From: Sambucus nigra
Taxonomy: Eukaryota > Streptophyta > Magnoliopsida > Dipsacales > Adoxaceae
Direction: 5' to 3'
Assembly: GCA_949130495.1 (NCBI GenBank)
Contig: OX422222.1
Span: 275,642,109-275,706,108 of the forward strand
DNA length: 64,000 bases
In this document: positions 23,675 through 35,699 of the stretch, piece after piece
How the letters are laid out: each line of letters opens with the position of its first letter
How positions within the stretch are numbered: position 1 is the stretch's first letter
Translations under genes and position numbers: made by a program
Notes under the pieces: model-generated
Database searches by the model: none
What the model was told of the DNA's origin: nothing
What the model saw: the letters and a program-made list of their open reading frames with translations, nothing else

Positions 23675-25996
23675 TGTCACCCCCTAACCCCATTAGGGTA
23701 TAATTAACTAAATAGTTTACAAACCAAAATTATAATTTATTTATTATTTAGGAAATACATATTGAAACAACTTCAAGGTTAAAATGCGGAATATTAAAAA
23801 AATTCAATCGTTTTAAGGAGACATAATTTCAACAGAACTCACATATCATTTAACTTAATTACAACTAGTGCAGTTTATAAAACAAAATAACAAAACCCTA
23901 CTTCTATGTATTCAACCTCCTAGACCTGGCAGTGGCAGCTGGAAAACCCGAAAATGTAAACATATAAAACCATGAGTTTAAAAACTCAGTGAATGTACTA
24001 CATATCTATATAGTAAAAGCACTATATTAACATCTCAACATATTAATATATACATATTTGTGCCAAATTAGGCCATATACATATCCGGAGTTAATAAACC
24101 CCACATCTCCTGCCCATAGGCAATAATCATATCCATAGGTTTTAAAAACCTAACATCTCCTGAATTGCATAGCAACTCAACATATCCTCACTTTTATAAA
24201 GCCATAACATCTCAACATCTCTTGGATTTTAAATAATCCATAACATCTCAACATCTCTTGGCTTTTAAATAAGCCATAACATCTCAACATATAATACATA
24301 TACATCATATCCTAAATCAACTCAGTAAGTACACTCACATTGGGTTGTCAACTATGTATTCACGTTTCCCTCTGGTGGAGCTGAACTTGGTTGATTTGCC
24401 CTTGCACCTGTTAATCCAACTAAATTAGTACTAAATCTCTATCATAAGTATTATGTTAATATAATTATGTACTTTCACTGACTACACAACCATAATATGA
24501 TTCCACTTAAGTAGAATCCCAAGAAACATGAGTAGAGTCGAAACAATGGTATATATGTTGATAGAGTTAGGAACACTCAATCGTAAAACATACTTCATAA
24601 GAAATTTACAAATAAAACCAAGTAAATATTAAATCATACTTTTCAATTTATATAAACATGAAACATGTACTCAAAATACTCTTTGGAAAGAGCAAATAAA
24701 AACATTCTTTTCATGGAGTATCCAATATGGCCTCAAATTATTGTCCTCCATACTTAACCATCCCATATTCATAAATAGTACACACACAGTGTCCAAGCTT
24801 ATCAATATGAAAACATATCTGAATATACTTTCCGTTACAAGTGACGGTGTAATTTTTCAAGCTTCCTAGGGCAAGTTATGGCCATTTCTTTACAACACAA
24901 CAAATCTTCCCTACAAACTCCTCTCTTGTTCCTTCGACTTCCAAAAATTTTCATAATTTTTCTACAGTATAACTTTCCATGATTTTCAACACACTTTCAG
25001 TAGACATAATTAAAGTTTCATAATATTTGCACTTCATTTGCTATCTCAAAAGCTTGACCAAACTCAGGGCATACCGAAATGAAATATACAAACAGCAACA
25101 ATATACCAACTTGCAACCATCACTAAAGCCTAACCATAAGAAGTTAAATCCTAATTTTCAGATATGATATGAATATATGAGTCTATTTTCATATTCAATT
25201 GGAATTTCTGAATTCCAGTAAGCACACAAAGAGATATACAAGTTTGAATACAAAGGGTTTCAATACAAAGCAATATGACCTATAACACCACTTATCTCAC
25301 ATATGAACCAATACATATTATCACAAAGGAGGATGGAATATGGATCAATACTTCACGATTTATATACTTTGAAATAAGTATAATACAATATTAAAACAAT
25401 AGTAACAAATAATTTTACCTTGGAAACACTTTAAGGATTTTCTTGGAATTATTTTCCTAGATTTTCCTTGTAATCCTTTCTTCCTTAACTTCTACCTCTC
25501 TTTCCTCAAGCTAATAACACCTCAAACTGAACCTAGGGACTTATTTGCTGAAGAAATAAGGTTAAGAGAGAGTTATAAGTCGTCCAAGACTGCCTCCCAA
25601 TCCATCCAATCAAATTAAAACATTTGGTTTAATAAAACACAATTTATCACTTAAGGGAATTGACATATTTGCCCCTTCTCATAATTTCGACCTAACTTCT
25701 TACTCGAACATCCGTTTGATGCACCGTTTGTTGTATTAAAACCCTAACTCACATGTATACAACTATGTGGTTTTCACCTCAAGTCAATTGTAATGTTACA
25801 AGGGTCAAAAGTAGTCTTAAACAGGAACATTTCTATCGAAAATAACCAAATCTTGTGTTCGTAAATAATTCGACATTTCATGATTTATGAAAGTAGAATT
25901 ATACTAAACATAATCACTTAACATTAGATATACTAATAACACATTACTCATATCACATAAGATAAGTATAATTTAAATATAATTTATCATAATTAT
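23675..25996 (-). repeat. Element E 5' LTR, main part
   Basis: It is the second copy of the 2.35-kb LTR. Fifteen terminal bases have been displaced to 33954-33968 by the insertion of element F. Confidence 0.95.
25992..25996. repeat. Left target-site duplication of element F (ATTAT)
   Basis: ATTAT occurs just before F and again at 33949-33953 just after it, a perfect 5-bp duplication. The intact E LTR has a single ATTAT at this place. Confidence 0.95.
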
Positions 25997-27468
25997 TGAC
26001 GCGACCACATATGTGTTCTAGTGTGCAAGCTATCTAGGCTCAAGTGCAAGCCTGTCCCTCAAGTAATAAACCAGGTAAGTCGGGATCGTATCTACAGGGA
26101 GAAAAGGACAATAAGTAAGAATATCTAATTTAACCCTCAAGTGATCCAATAATAAATGAAAAGATGTTTGTTGGTGATAATTGACGCTATGAATAAACTA
26201 ACAACAATAATTGACGCTATGAATAAACTAAGTGCTTAAGAACACAAATTAAAGAGAGTGAATATAAAGATGAAAAAAATATAGGTTAGGAAACAATCCC
26301 CCAAACCCTAGTAATTTATCAGATAGAATGCTAGAATTATAAATTATAAATTGGAATGAATCCAATCTTTATAGATCCAAAGCATTACATATATGAGGGT
26401 ACTAGCCCGCATCATATGAAATCAAAGGTAAATATAAAGCGGTGTAGGAAAATTATACTCGCATAGTATTCTTAAACATCCCAGGTACCTAGGGTAAGAG
26501 AGATTAAAAGATCTACCATGGTTGTAGAATTATCTTAAACGATTCGTCCAATTATTTAATTTAAGTTATATTTTCTATATAGATAAATTACATCGGGATG
26601 GGTTCATGCATCCCAACCCTTACAAATTAGCTAAACATGATGAAAACAAAAGAAAACTCCCAAATTAAAGTGCAGGAATTCATAATTAGATCTAAAAATT
26701 TGAGAACAAGACTTGGGAATGGAAAACGAGAAAGCAATAATTAATAACACTAACTACGAAAGCAGTAAAAATAGAGAATTTAAAATTACTTGGAGAATGA
26801 AGAAATCTGAAACTAAAACTTGAATCTTGAATTGAACTTCAATCTTGAATAGTAGAAAAATTTCCAAACTAGAGTTCTTGGTTACAAGAACCCTTTAAAC
26901 CTGAAAAGAAGGCTAAACTAACTCTAAAACTTCTCTAAGAACAACTCCCCTTGGAATGACATAGGGATTGGCCTTTTATACACATAAAAAATGACTTTTT
27001 CCATGCCTCTCCACGTTTTATAACTAATAAAAACGAATTAAACAAGAAATTTCAAGAGTTGTCTCTTCAGCTTCCAGAATTAATTTCAACTTTAGACTTT
27101 CTGTCTCCAACTTTAAATGGGCATAACTTCTTCACTGTAGCTAGGATTGGGGTGCCGTTTTTTCCAATGTTCTTCTAACTTAGAGATATTAAACTCTATA
27201 GCTTTCCCCACCGCCGGAATATATATGTAAAATTACGAAAATACCCTTCAACTCTCCATTTCTTGGTTTCTTTCACTGTTTTGAGTTCTCCTTCACACTA
27301 ACTTGCATGAAATACCTATAAAGCACATGAGAAATACACAAAACACGAAATACTTACCAAAAGAGGCTAGTAGCATAAATTTGAGACAAATCCAAGCTAT
27401 TTACCCAGCACGGGATCATAAAAATACTGAAATTAAGGGAATAAATGTGAAGAATATGTGCCTAATCA
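25997..27468 (-). repeat. Element F 3' LTR
   Basis: It aligns with 32480-33948. TTGACGCTATGAATAAACTA occurs twice here (26181 and 26211), while the other copy has a different sequence at the first position. That suggests a local template switch or gene conversion. Confidence 0.95.
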
Positions 27469-27480
27469 CACCCCCTAACT
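27469..27480 (-). promoter_or_regulatory. Element F polypurine tract
   Basis: On the minus strand TTAGGGGGTG directly precedes the LTR start TGATTAGGCAC. It is a short polypurine tract in the expected place. Confidence 0.8.
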
Positions 27481-29251
27481 TAGAACTTTGCGCGTCCCGA
27501 GCAATGTAAATGAAATTAGTTTAAAGTTCAACTCTTGAAAATTCTTTTATTGGGATAGAATACTTTTTTCACGGGCAAGCGATTGCATTTAGCGTATGCA
27601 ATAAGCCTTTAAACCCCTAGGTTACCCTAGTAGGACGAGTGGTGTCTCGTGAGGGTTTGCAGTGAATACACCCACAAAATTCTTTATTGACTCAAATAAA
27701 TATCAAAATACTTAAAAATTGTACAATTTAAACTTTTCAAAAAATAATCACCATAAATTCATATTCAAATGTCTCAAACCGTAGTGTGTGTGTGCAAAGC
27801 CATAAATTAAACCTCAAATTTCCACCGATTGAGCATTACGTTACTTTTCAAAAATTCGTTTTGATTCAAATTCTTACGGATGCACTCACAAACGAATCAC
27901 TCGGATTGTGGCTATTTTTTCTCAGTATGCATGATATAAAGAGTAAATATAATGGACACAAATTCATGCATACAAAATTGAAAAGAATGAAATATATGGT
28001 GAAAAGATCTCATCATCGGAATACAATTATATGGAAATGGGAAACATCATCTCTTAATCACACCCTTTTAATCTATTTATTATCTTTTCATGTCTTAGCT
28101 CTCCAGGCGGTAATTAATTTCACCATTCGGACTCGGTTAGGACTTTTTGGGTTAAAAGGTGTAAAGGGTAAAAATGGGAATGGATGGGCTGTTCGAAATT
28201 GAAAAATATCCTTATGACGTCCATTAGTGATTTTTCGGGCATTTGCTCATTTTTCTCTTTGTTTTTCAATTTTCATTTTTTCTTTTCTTTTTCTTTTCTT
28301 GCTATTTTTGTTGAGCATATCTATTTTTTTCTTCTTGCCCCTTTTTGTTGCACTTTTCGGACTTCATGAATATTCCATTTTTGCAATTCCGGGATATTTG
28401 ATTTTTTCGGGTTATCAAACGAAAGGGAAATATTTATTAGCCTCAACCTGGGTTGCAAAGGGATAATTTTGTTTTTCACAACTTTTTATGGCTAATATTT
28501 TTGGGTTAAACAAACGAAGGCCTACATCATTGTCCAAATTTCTAATCACATTACCATATGCATCTCGAGATTAATTAAGTTTAGAGATATATTTAGCACG
28601 AATTTCGAGATAACATTTCTCACATTTCCCATAACCGATCAAAACAAAGGATTGAGATCATCAACGACTTATTAAAACGCTGAAAAGAACTTTGAGTTAA
28701 TCATAAACTCGGATTGATTTAAAAACTCATAAAAAATTGAAAGGCTCGAAATCTCACCGGGTTGGACTAATCTCCACACTTATTCGTAAAGTCGTCAATT
28801 TTCTTTCAATTTCCATCTTCGGTCAATTTTGGCTTAGTGCAATTGAGATTTAACAATTTGAGACTTCAAACAGAATAAAGGTGATATTTTTGAAAAATTT
28901 AAATTCCAATTTTTATTTATTTTGAACAAAAATATTTTTGGCTTTTTTCAAAAAATTTCAATTTTTTTTTTTTGGAAATTTTTGAATTTTTCTATTTTTT
29001 TGGCATTTTAAAAATTTGTGAAGTTTTAGAAAGACGCACTTATCACCCCCCCTCTAACTTAGACTTTTGCATTGTCCTCAATCAAAAGGATTAAAATCTA
29101 AAGAGGAAAAAAAATAAGTGCGACAAATAAAACAAGCAAATTATTAAAATGCAACAAGACACTATATGACACTTATACATGACTCAAAAATACAACAAAA
29201 ATCACCCCATACACGTCGGAGGTGCGATGACCTCTCATCTCTCTCCACAAA
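27481..29251 (-). other. Element F 3' untranslated region
   Basis: This is 1.8 kb without a supportable gene, where an autonomous Athila would carry RT and integrase. It contains T-rich runs at 28240-28340 and 28920-29000. Hydrophobic open frames there are a composition effect. Confidence 0.7.
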
Positions 29252-30079
29252 TCACCCGACCCCTTTCACTGGGTACGATGCGCTCCTCGTCTCTCCCGTC
29301 TTACCATCATAAGTGAATAGCCGAAACAAATTGGGCCCGTGCCCATAGATAAAGGAAAGATCGGGAGATGCATTATGATAAACCGAAAAAGGATCCTCTT
29401 GTTGAATAGCACGTGGGTTGGTCTCTAAGTCGGACGAGATTTGAGTCGTATCTTCAAGTACCTCTAAAGACTCAAATGGTATGGGTGGATGTTTGGTAAG
29501 GAGGAATGCATCAATTCTATTGTCCCACTCGCTTTCGTCTAAATGAAGAAATGAGGCCCAGAAAGATTGGACTTCAACATTTAGGCGTGCATCCACCTGT
29601 CCGAACTCGCTCTCAAACTCTGCTAGGCTCAACTTCTCGAGCTCTCTCTCTTGCTTGGTGTCCTCAACCCGCCTTTCGTGCTCACTCGCCGAATTATAGG
29701 GTGGTGTGGGTGGGTGGTAATCGAGGAGAAATGTATCGATAGTGTCCTGCCATTATCTTTCCTCTAAGTATTTCGATGAGCCTCTCCCGACACACTCTAA
29801 ATCTCCTCTTTCACTCTTGTTTATGGGCTCACTCATGCTCTCTAATGCATTAACTAAACATACCTCCCCTACCTTGCTCTCGATGTTTCAACCACTCCTC
29901 TCACTGTGCACAACACAACCTTCCCCTAATGGCTCTTCCTTGTAAGTTCTTTCTTGCTCTTGTGCTTCCCCCAAAAGATCCAGCCCTCGCGATTCCCCTT
30001 CATCACCCTCTCTCTTGGAATTATTAAAGATATTTGTTTCGAGGGTCATGTTCCCAAAAGTTAAATGCATACGCCCACT
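29252..30079 (-). pseudogene. Element F acidic C-terminal region with an internal repeat
   Basis: I do not recognise a family. The frame continues from the protease (MHLTFGNMTLETNIF) into an acidic Glu- and Ser-rich stretch. Two related blocks are seen about 225 bp apart: DTIDTFLLDYHPPTPP and NRIDAFLLTKHPPIPF, each preceded by a W. It ends in a segment DPFSVYHNASPDLSF. Its position after the protease is where RT would begin in an autonomous Athila, so it is either a remnant linker or a protein part specific to this non-autonomous family. Confidence 0.5.
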
Positions 30080-30799
30080 TCAGGTATTGATAAGAGCATT
30101 AGCTGTAGCTAAAAATGGGTGGCCAAGGATAACGGGAACATGATTACTTGGGAGAACGGAGGGTTCTTCGTCCCAAATGACAAAATCCACCGGGAAGTAA
30201 AAAGTGTCTATTTGGACAATCACATCCTCAACAATTCCTCGAGGAAGCTTCATAGAATGATTCGCGAGCTGGAGAGTCATATTTGTGGGATTAAGGGCCC
30301 CCAGTTCTAGTTGCCTATAGATGGAATAGGGCATAATGTTAACACTCGCCCCTAGATCTACTAGGGCTCTCTCGATTTGGTTCTTCCCCATGATACACGA
30401 AATAGTGGGTGCACCCAGATCTTTATATTTTAATAGAAAGTCACTCGACAAGACTGCGCTGACATTTTGGGTCAAAGAGACGTTCTGGTTTACCTTTAGC
30501 TTGCATTTCACCGTGAGTAAGTCCTTAATAAACTTAGCATACGCGGTAATTCTCTGTATAGTCTAGAGAAAAGGTAAATTAATTTTTACTTGCTTAAGGA
30601 CTTCCAGAACTTCATAACGGGAGGTCGTTTTAGAGTGAGAGACCAACCGTTGAGGGTATGGGGCAGCGGTGGGGGTGATGGCCTTGGGTCCACTAGTGTT
30701 TTCCTCCTCCTCACTCTCAATTAAAGGGGCATCTTTGGCCTCTCTTATGCCGGGCGAAACCTCTTTATATTTAGATGCAGTGCGTGGGGGAGGTGACAA
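30080..30799 (-). pseudogene. Element F aspartic protease (Athila type)
   Basis: The protease cleaves the gag polyprotein. Visible motifs are FLLKYKDLGAPTISCIMG, the active site ALVDLGASVNIMPYS, then LANHSMKLPRGIVEDV and VPVILGHPFLATANALI. The D-L-G-A-S active site is the form usual for Athila. A Lys/Glu-rich linker with ASKYKEVSPG lies upstream. One stop (near 30563) and a frameshift separate it from gag. Confidence 0.85.
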
Positions 30800-30847
30800 A
30801 TCAACTACTTTCCAACTACGTAGAGTGGTAATAGCGCTACATTGCTC

Positions 30848-32227
30848 TCAATGGTCGTGGGATGTAGTGCCAATACTGGTTTGTCCTTGGGGAGGTCGTT
30901 GGCTTTGAGTAGAAAATTTGCCCTTCTCTTGGACATTCGATGCAGATTGCAACCTTGAGATGCTAGTATGTATTTCATTGAACATTCGATCATACTTAAC
31001 ACTGTTCTCCTTTTGAGATTGGATGAGGTGATTTAAGTTGTCCTCAAGAGATCGCCTCGGTGGGGTAACATATGGACTAGAATATGGTGGTTGCATAGGG
31101 TTTGGCATTGGAGGAGGCATTTGCTGAAATTGCGGTGGGGGTAGTGGCAAAGCCACATGTGGATTAGGAGCTATCCCACCTTGTGGTTGTCCATAGTTGA
31201 ACCCAGGATGATTCCTCCAAGATGAATTGTACACATTTCCCTGGGGTGTACTAAAATGTCCGCTAACCCCTCCTATAGCTTCCACTTGCTCAGTGTACAT
31301 TGCCTTGTAAGCGGGTATTGCCAGACATCCTTTGGTAGAATGAATCGCCGCACAAATGGCACACACCTCTTCTTTTTGAGATGAGATATGTCCAGTAGCT
31401 TCTCTAAATCGAACCTCAAGGATGTCTCTTATCCTTTTTTCAAGCTGATCAAACCGACGGTCTAACAAAGTGTCCTTGTCCAACTGATAAATACCGGAAG
31501 CAGTGGGAGTGTTGGACACTTGTGGATGTCTGTTTTGGCTGTTGGGGTCAGAAACATACCATGATTGCGTAGTCTCTGCTACGTATTTCAAATGAGCCTC
31601 ATCATTGCTTGAGTCTAATTCCCAAAATGGTCTTTCGCACATTATCTGCACGAGTTGTTTAGACGCCAAAGTAAGCCCTTGATGAAAGAACGAAATGAGA
31701 TGATGTTTCTCAAACCCATGATGTGGGCAAGCGCTGACTAACTCCTGAAAACGTTCCCAACACTTATCAAAAGCTTCATTGTCATTTTGGCAAAAATCTT
31801 GGATTTGATCCTTGACATAATTGGTTTTGTGTTGCGGAAAGAACTTTGAGAGAAACTTAGTCTGCATATCTCTCCAGGACAGATAAGAATTCGGGGGTAG
31901 AGACCATAGTCAGGTCTTAGCTTTATCCTTTAAGGAAAAAGGGAAAAGTTTTAATCAGATAACATCTTGTGGGCAGGCTTGATCACCAAACGTCTCACAT
32001 GTATCTTCGAATTCTCGAATATGGAGATATGGTTTTTCAGAATCCATCCCATGAAATGTAGGAAGAATTTGATACATCCCATTACGAAAGTGGAACTGAC
32101 CGGCATTATACGGGAGCAAAATGCAACCAGGGGTAACAGTTCACTCCGAAAATAAAAGATCTTTCATGGGAAGATATGGTATCTCTTCCTCTCCAACACC
32201 AACACCAACACTACCGTGCACAGACAT
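30848..32227 (-). pseudogene. Element F gag (Athila type)
   Basis: The start is placed at ATG 32227 (MSVHGSVGVG). Recognisable Athila gag follows: NGMYQILPTFHGMDSEKPY, then LKLFPFSLKDKAKT, FLSKFFPQHKTN and WERFQELVSACPHHGF. The zinc finger is CAICAAIHSTKGC. A Pro- and Gln-rich region (PPPQFQQMPPPMPNP) and a coiled C-terminus (HLIQSQKENSVKYDRM) follow. Three in-frame stops lie before 31870; the 339 codons after that are open. It forms the particle. Confidence 0.85.
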
Positions 32228-32455
32228 AGTGCTACCCAACGATTCAGAACCCTCACTCAGTGTTTGACTCAAAGTGTGGAGCGTCGGTAGTATGAGAATT
32301 GTCAGAGTTAGCTTCAGCAAGGTGATTTTCGTGAAATTAGGTTGGAGACAACGGAGGAGTTTGCATGAACAGCTTATGAAAGATGAGATGAGATGAGATT
32401 TTTTTTTTTAATGAATCAAATTAGGATCAAATTCACTCTCCTAAATGTCACAGTC

Positions 32456-32473
32456 TCCCTGGCAACGGCGCCA
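32456..32473 (-). promoter_or_regulatory. Element F primer binding site, Athila type
   Basis: On the minus strand TGGCGCCGTTGCCAGGGA lies six bases after the LTR. It differs by one base from the TGGCGCCGTTGCCGGGGA site used by Athila elements (tRNA-Asp, from knowledge of the family). Confidence 0.9.
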
Positions 32474-32479
32474 AAAACT

Positions 32480-33948
32480 TGACGCGACCACAAATGTGTT
32501 CTAGTGTGCGTGCTATCTAGGCTCAAGTGCAAGCCTATCGCTCAAGTAATAAACCCGATAAGTCGGGATCGTATCCACAGGGGGAAAAGGACAATAAGTA
32601 AGAATAGCTAATTTAACCCTCAAGTGATCCAAGAATAAATGAAAAGATGTTTGTTGGTGATCTTTGAAACTATTATAAACTAACAACAATAATTGACGCT
32701 ATGAATAAACTAAGTGCATAAGAACACAAATTAAAGAGAGTGAATATAAAGATGCAAAAATATAGTTTAGGAAACAATCCCCCAAACCTTAGTAATTTAT
32801 CAGATAGAATGCTGGAATTATAAATTATAAATTGGAATGAATCCAATCTTTATAGATCCAAAGCATTACATATATGAGGGTACTAGCCCGCATCATATGA
32901 AATCAAAGGTAAATATAAAGCGGTGTAGAAAAATTATACTCACATCGTATTCTTAAACATCCCAGGTACCTAGGTTAAGAGAGATAAAAGATCTACCATA
33001 GTTGTAGAATTATCTTAAACGATTCGTCCAAATATTTAATTTAAATTCTATTTCCTATATAGATAAATTACATAGGGATGGGTTCATGCATCCCAACCCT
33101 TACAAATTAGCTAAACATGATGAAAACAAAAGAAAACTCCCAAATTAAAGTGCAAGAATTCATAATTAGATCTAAAAATTTGAGAACAAGACTTGGGAAT
33201 GGAAAACGAGAATGCAATAATTAATAACACTAACTACGAAAGCAGTAAAAATAGAGAATTTAAAATTACTTGGAGAATGAAGAAATATGAAACTAAAATT
33301 TGAATCTTGAATTGAAATTCAATCTTGAATAGTAGCAAAATTTCCAAACTAGAGTTCTTGGTTACAAGAACCCTTTAAAACTAAAAAGAAGGCTAAACTA
33401 ACTCTAAACCTTCTCTAAGAACAACTCCACTTTGAATGACATAGGGATTGGCCTTTTATACACATAAAAAATGACTTTTTCGATGCCTCTCCACGTTTTA
33501 CAACTAGTAAAAACGAATTAAACAAGAAATTTCAAGAGTTGTCTATTCAGCTTCCAGAATTAATTTCAACTTTAGACTTTTTGTCTCCAACTTTAAATGG
33601 GCATAACTTCTTCACTGTAGCTAGGATTGGGGTGCCGTTTTTTCCAATGTTCTTCTAACTTAGAGATATTAAACTCTCTAGCTTTCCCCACCACCGGAAT
33701 ATATATGTAAAATTACGAAAATTCCCTTCAACTCTCCATTTCTTGGTTTCTTTCACTGTTTTGAGTTCTCCTTCGCACTAACTTGCATGAAATACCTATA
33801 AAGCACATGAGAAATACACAAAACATGAAATACTTGCCAAAAGAGGTTAGTAGCATAAATTTGAGACAAATCCAAGCTATTTATCCTGCACGGGATCATA
33901 AAAATACTGAAATTAAGGGAATAAATGTGAAGAATATGTGCCTAATCA
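32480..33948 (-). repeat. Element F 5' LTR
   Basis: 1469 bp with TG...CA ends, the partner of 25997-27468. A 68-codon frame is present in both LTRs only because the LTRs are copies. Confidence 0.95.
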
Positions 33949-33968
33949 ATTATATACGTGTTGTCACA
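33949..33968 (-). repeat. Right ATTAT duplication of F and the terminal 15 bases of element E 5' LTR
   Basis: ATTAT (33949-33953) is the right target duplication of F. ATACGTGTTGTCACA completes the E LTR and matches 18778-18792. Confidence 0.9.
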
Positions 33969-33973
33969 GCGAA

Positions 33974-34255
33974 ATTCATTGTTGATTCTAGGCTTCGTGT
34001 CTGTAGATATTTATTATAGATTTCATTGTGTATGTAAGTTGCGATTTACCTCTTCATAGTGAAATAAAAGGTTTTCTTTTGGATTTTTTTTCCCGAAAAT
34101 CTATGAGTTCGCAATTTGTTTTGGTTTGATTTGAACACCTACATGAATGTATTAGGGTTTAATTAATTTGGTTTAAGATTGGCAATTGATTACATAAGTT
34201 TTTAATTAGAATTTGCAAATCACCGCACAATCGGTATCGCACTCTAGCTTTCTCA
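33974..34255 (+). repeat. Element D 3' LTR, right part
   Basis: It continues the LTR broken at 16442 and matches 11691-11957 of the 5' LTR, ending in TTTCTCA. The GCGAA before it (33969-33973) is the right target duplication of E, and GACAT after it (34256-34260) is the right duplication of D. Confidence 0.9.
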
Positions 34256-35095
34256 GACATCATAAGGAATGTCACCCCCAAAGCTTCCAATGGTTACATG
34301 TTTATCCTGGTCACCATCGCCTACTTCACGAAATGGCTCGAAGTCTAGTCATATGCAATGATAAATGCCAAGAAAGTGGCCAAGTCTATCAAAAAGTATA
34401 TCATTTGTCGATACAGGGTTCTCCATGAGTTAGTGTCAGGCAATGGACTCCACTTCTAGGCCTAGGCCATATAACAGGTTGACGAGTATGAAATTAAGAG
34501 GCATAAGTCTTTTCCTTACAGGCCCCAGACCAATGTTGTTGTCATAGGCTCAAACAAGAGCCTTAAAATAATCACTGCCTAGATGACCAAAGGGTGCATA
34601 GACTGGGCCAACCAAATCCCGTACCCCCTATTAGGCTACCTCACCTCTATCATAACACCTACTGGGGCAACCCCTTATTCTATGGTATATGGTATGGAAG
34701 TGGTTCTCCCTGTTAAACTAGAATTTACTTCTTTGCATGTCATGCTCAAAAGAAAGATAAATAAAGAAGACTGGCATTAGAGCCGTTATGACGAATTCTC
34801 ACTCTTGGATGAAAAGAAACTTAAGGCTTTATACCACATACAGGGGTACCATCACTAGATATCGCAATCATTTAATAAGAAAGTCAAGGACCGCGGTGTC
34901 CAAGAATAAGGCCTTGACTTCAAAGAAATTACAGAATTTATTTGGGACCCTAGAGGGAAATTCAAACCTAATTGGAGAGGACCCTACATCGTAAAGAAAA
35001 TATTATTAGGCGACGCGGCTATGATCATAGATCTCGATAGAGAAGAAATGGAGCGTCCAATCAATCTGGGCCATCTCAAGATATTCTACCCTTAA
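34256..35095 (+). pseudogene. Element A integrase, C-terminal part
   Basis: The frame broken at 10938 resumes: NVTPKASNGYMFILVTIAYFTKW, AKKVAKSIKKYIICRYRV, GATPYSMVYGMEVVLPV, DEFSLLDEKKLKALYHIQGY, WDPRGKFKPNWRGPYIVKKIL and, at the stop at 35093-35095, HLKIFYP. It aligns closely with element C at 56598-57450. Stops and frameshifts are present, for example after TKWLEV and in the region of the catalytic residues near 34430-34540. Confidence 0.85.
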
Positions 35096-35699
35096 TCTGG
35101 ACTCTCAGTGCACAATGACTCTTATCATATCCCTTCTATTCTTGGAAAAAAATTCTCCATTTCCTATACCCAGAACTATATGGGACCTGATCCTTTGAAA
35201 ATAATTCTTCTCAAAATGAAACTCGTGAAATTTTTAAAAACCCACAGAGGTATATAGGCAGCCCATACGCCATACCTGGACATGGTCCTTTATTTTTCAC
35301 AAAATTTATTTATTTTCCAAACCTTCGAGAATGATGGTCCATATTATCATTTACATGAAAAAAAAGGATTATGTATGCCTTAGTGATTGGTATAGATAAT
35401 TCAAATGCAAAATTCATCAAAAGTCACAATAAAATATGTCAAATTATTGTTATTTCAAAATCAAGTAACATACTAACATACATTTCACCTAATAATTTAC
35501 AAACCAACCTACCAAATCCCTACCAAATGAACCAACTTCATAGAAAAATCCTAAAACATGCCACCAACACAAACCACCCTCAAATAAAATTCCACGGCGT
35601 CACAAAATTCTTCCCTCGGCTTCTATATGGGCCTGACTCGTCATCATTGCCTGTTTTGGAGGTCTTTAAGCCTCCCACTCATGATTGGTGCTTCGTATG
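35096..35699 (+). other. Element A spacer between pol and the antisense genes
   Basis: No gene can be supported. It lies between the pol stop and the 3' end of the antisense DUF7745-like gene, so the two transcripts converge here. The sequence is AT-rich. Confidence 0.6.

Larger units (their letters stand above)
25997..33948 (-). mobile_element. Element F: Athila-like non-autonomous Ty3/gypsy element with gag and protease only
   Basis: This minus-strand element has LTRs of 1472 bp (25997-27468) and 1469 bp (32480-33948) with TG...CA ends. The PBS is of the Athila type, TGGCGCCGTTGCCAGGGA. The internal 5.0 kb codes for an Athila-like gag and protease plus an acidic region, but no RT, RNase H or integrase. 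It is the youngest insertion in the nest: the LTRs are nearly identical apart from one replaced segment near 26180 and scattered changes in the first 100 bases. Confidence 0.9.
16443..33968 (-). mobile_element. Element E: Tekay/Del-like Ty3/gypsy chromovirus, host of element F
   Basis: The element reads on the minus strand. Its 5' LTR is 23675-25996 plus 33954-33968, its PBS is 23660-23671, gag-pol covers 18826-23468, its PPT is 18793-18804 and its 3' LTR is 16443-18792. LTRs of about 2.35 kb, an initiator-Met PBS, a CCHC gag, and an integrase with a C-terminal chromodomain-like tail fit the Tekay/Del clade. Stops in RT and elsewhere make it defective. The LTRs differ by only a few percent by eye. 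Confidence 0.9.
10939..34255 (+). mobile_element. Element D: non-autonomous Sirevirus-like Ty1/copia element with gag only
   Basis: LTRs lie at 10939-11957 and at 15682-16442 plus 33974-34255, the second split by element E. The PBS is of initiator-Met type, gag runs over 12061-13930, and there is no protease, integrase or RT. The internal region is only 3.7 kb. The long gag with a UBN2-like head, a zinc knuckle, an acidic and coiled-coil tail, and three polypurine-like motifs before the 3' LTR fit a Sirevirus-derived gag-only element (a TR-GAG type). The perfect GACAT duplication defines the ends. Confidence 0.85.

Noticed and set aside
27303..27509. 68-codon frame repeated at 33783-34019
   Set aside because: It lies in the LTR of element F and is present twice only because the two LTRs are copies.
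28184..28466. Hydrophobic frames that could be taken for membrane proteins
   Set aside because: The T-rich run gives Phe- and Leu-rich translations by composition. No start context or homologue supports a gene.
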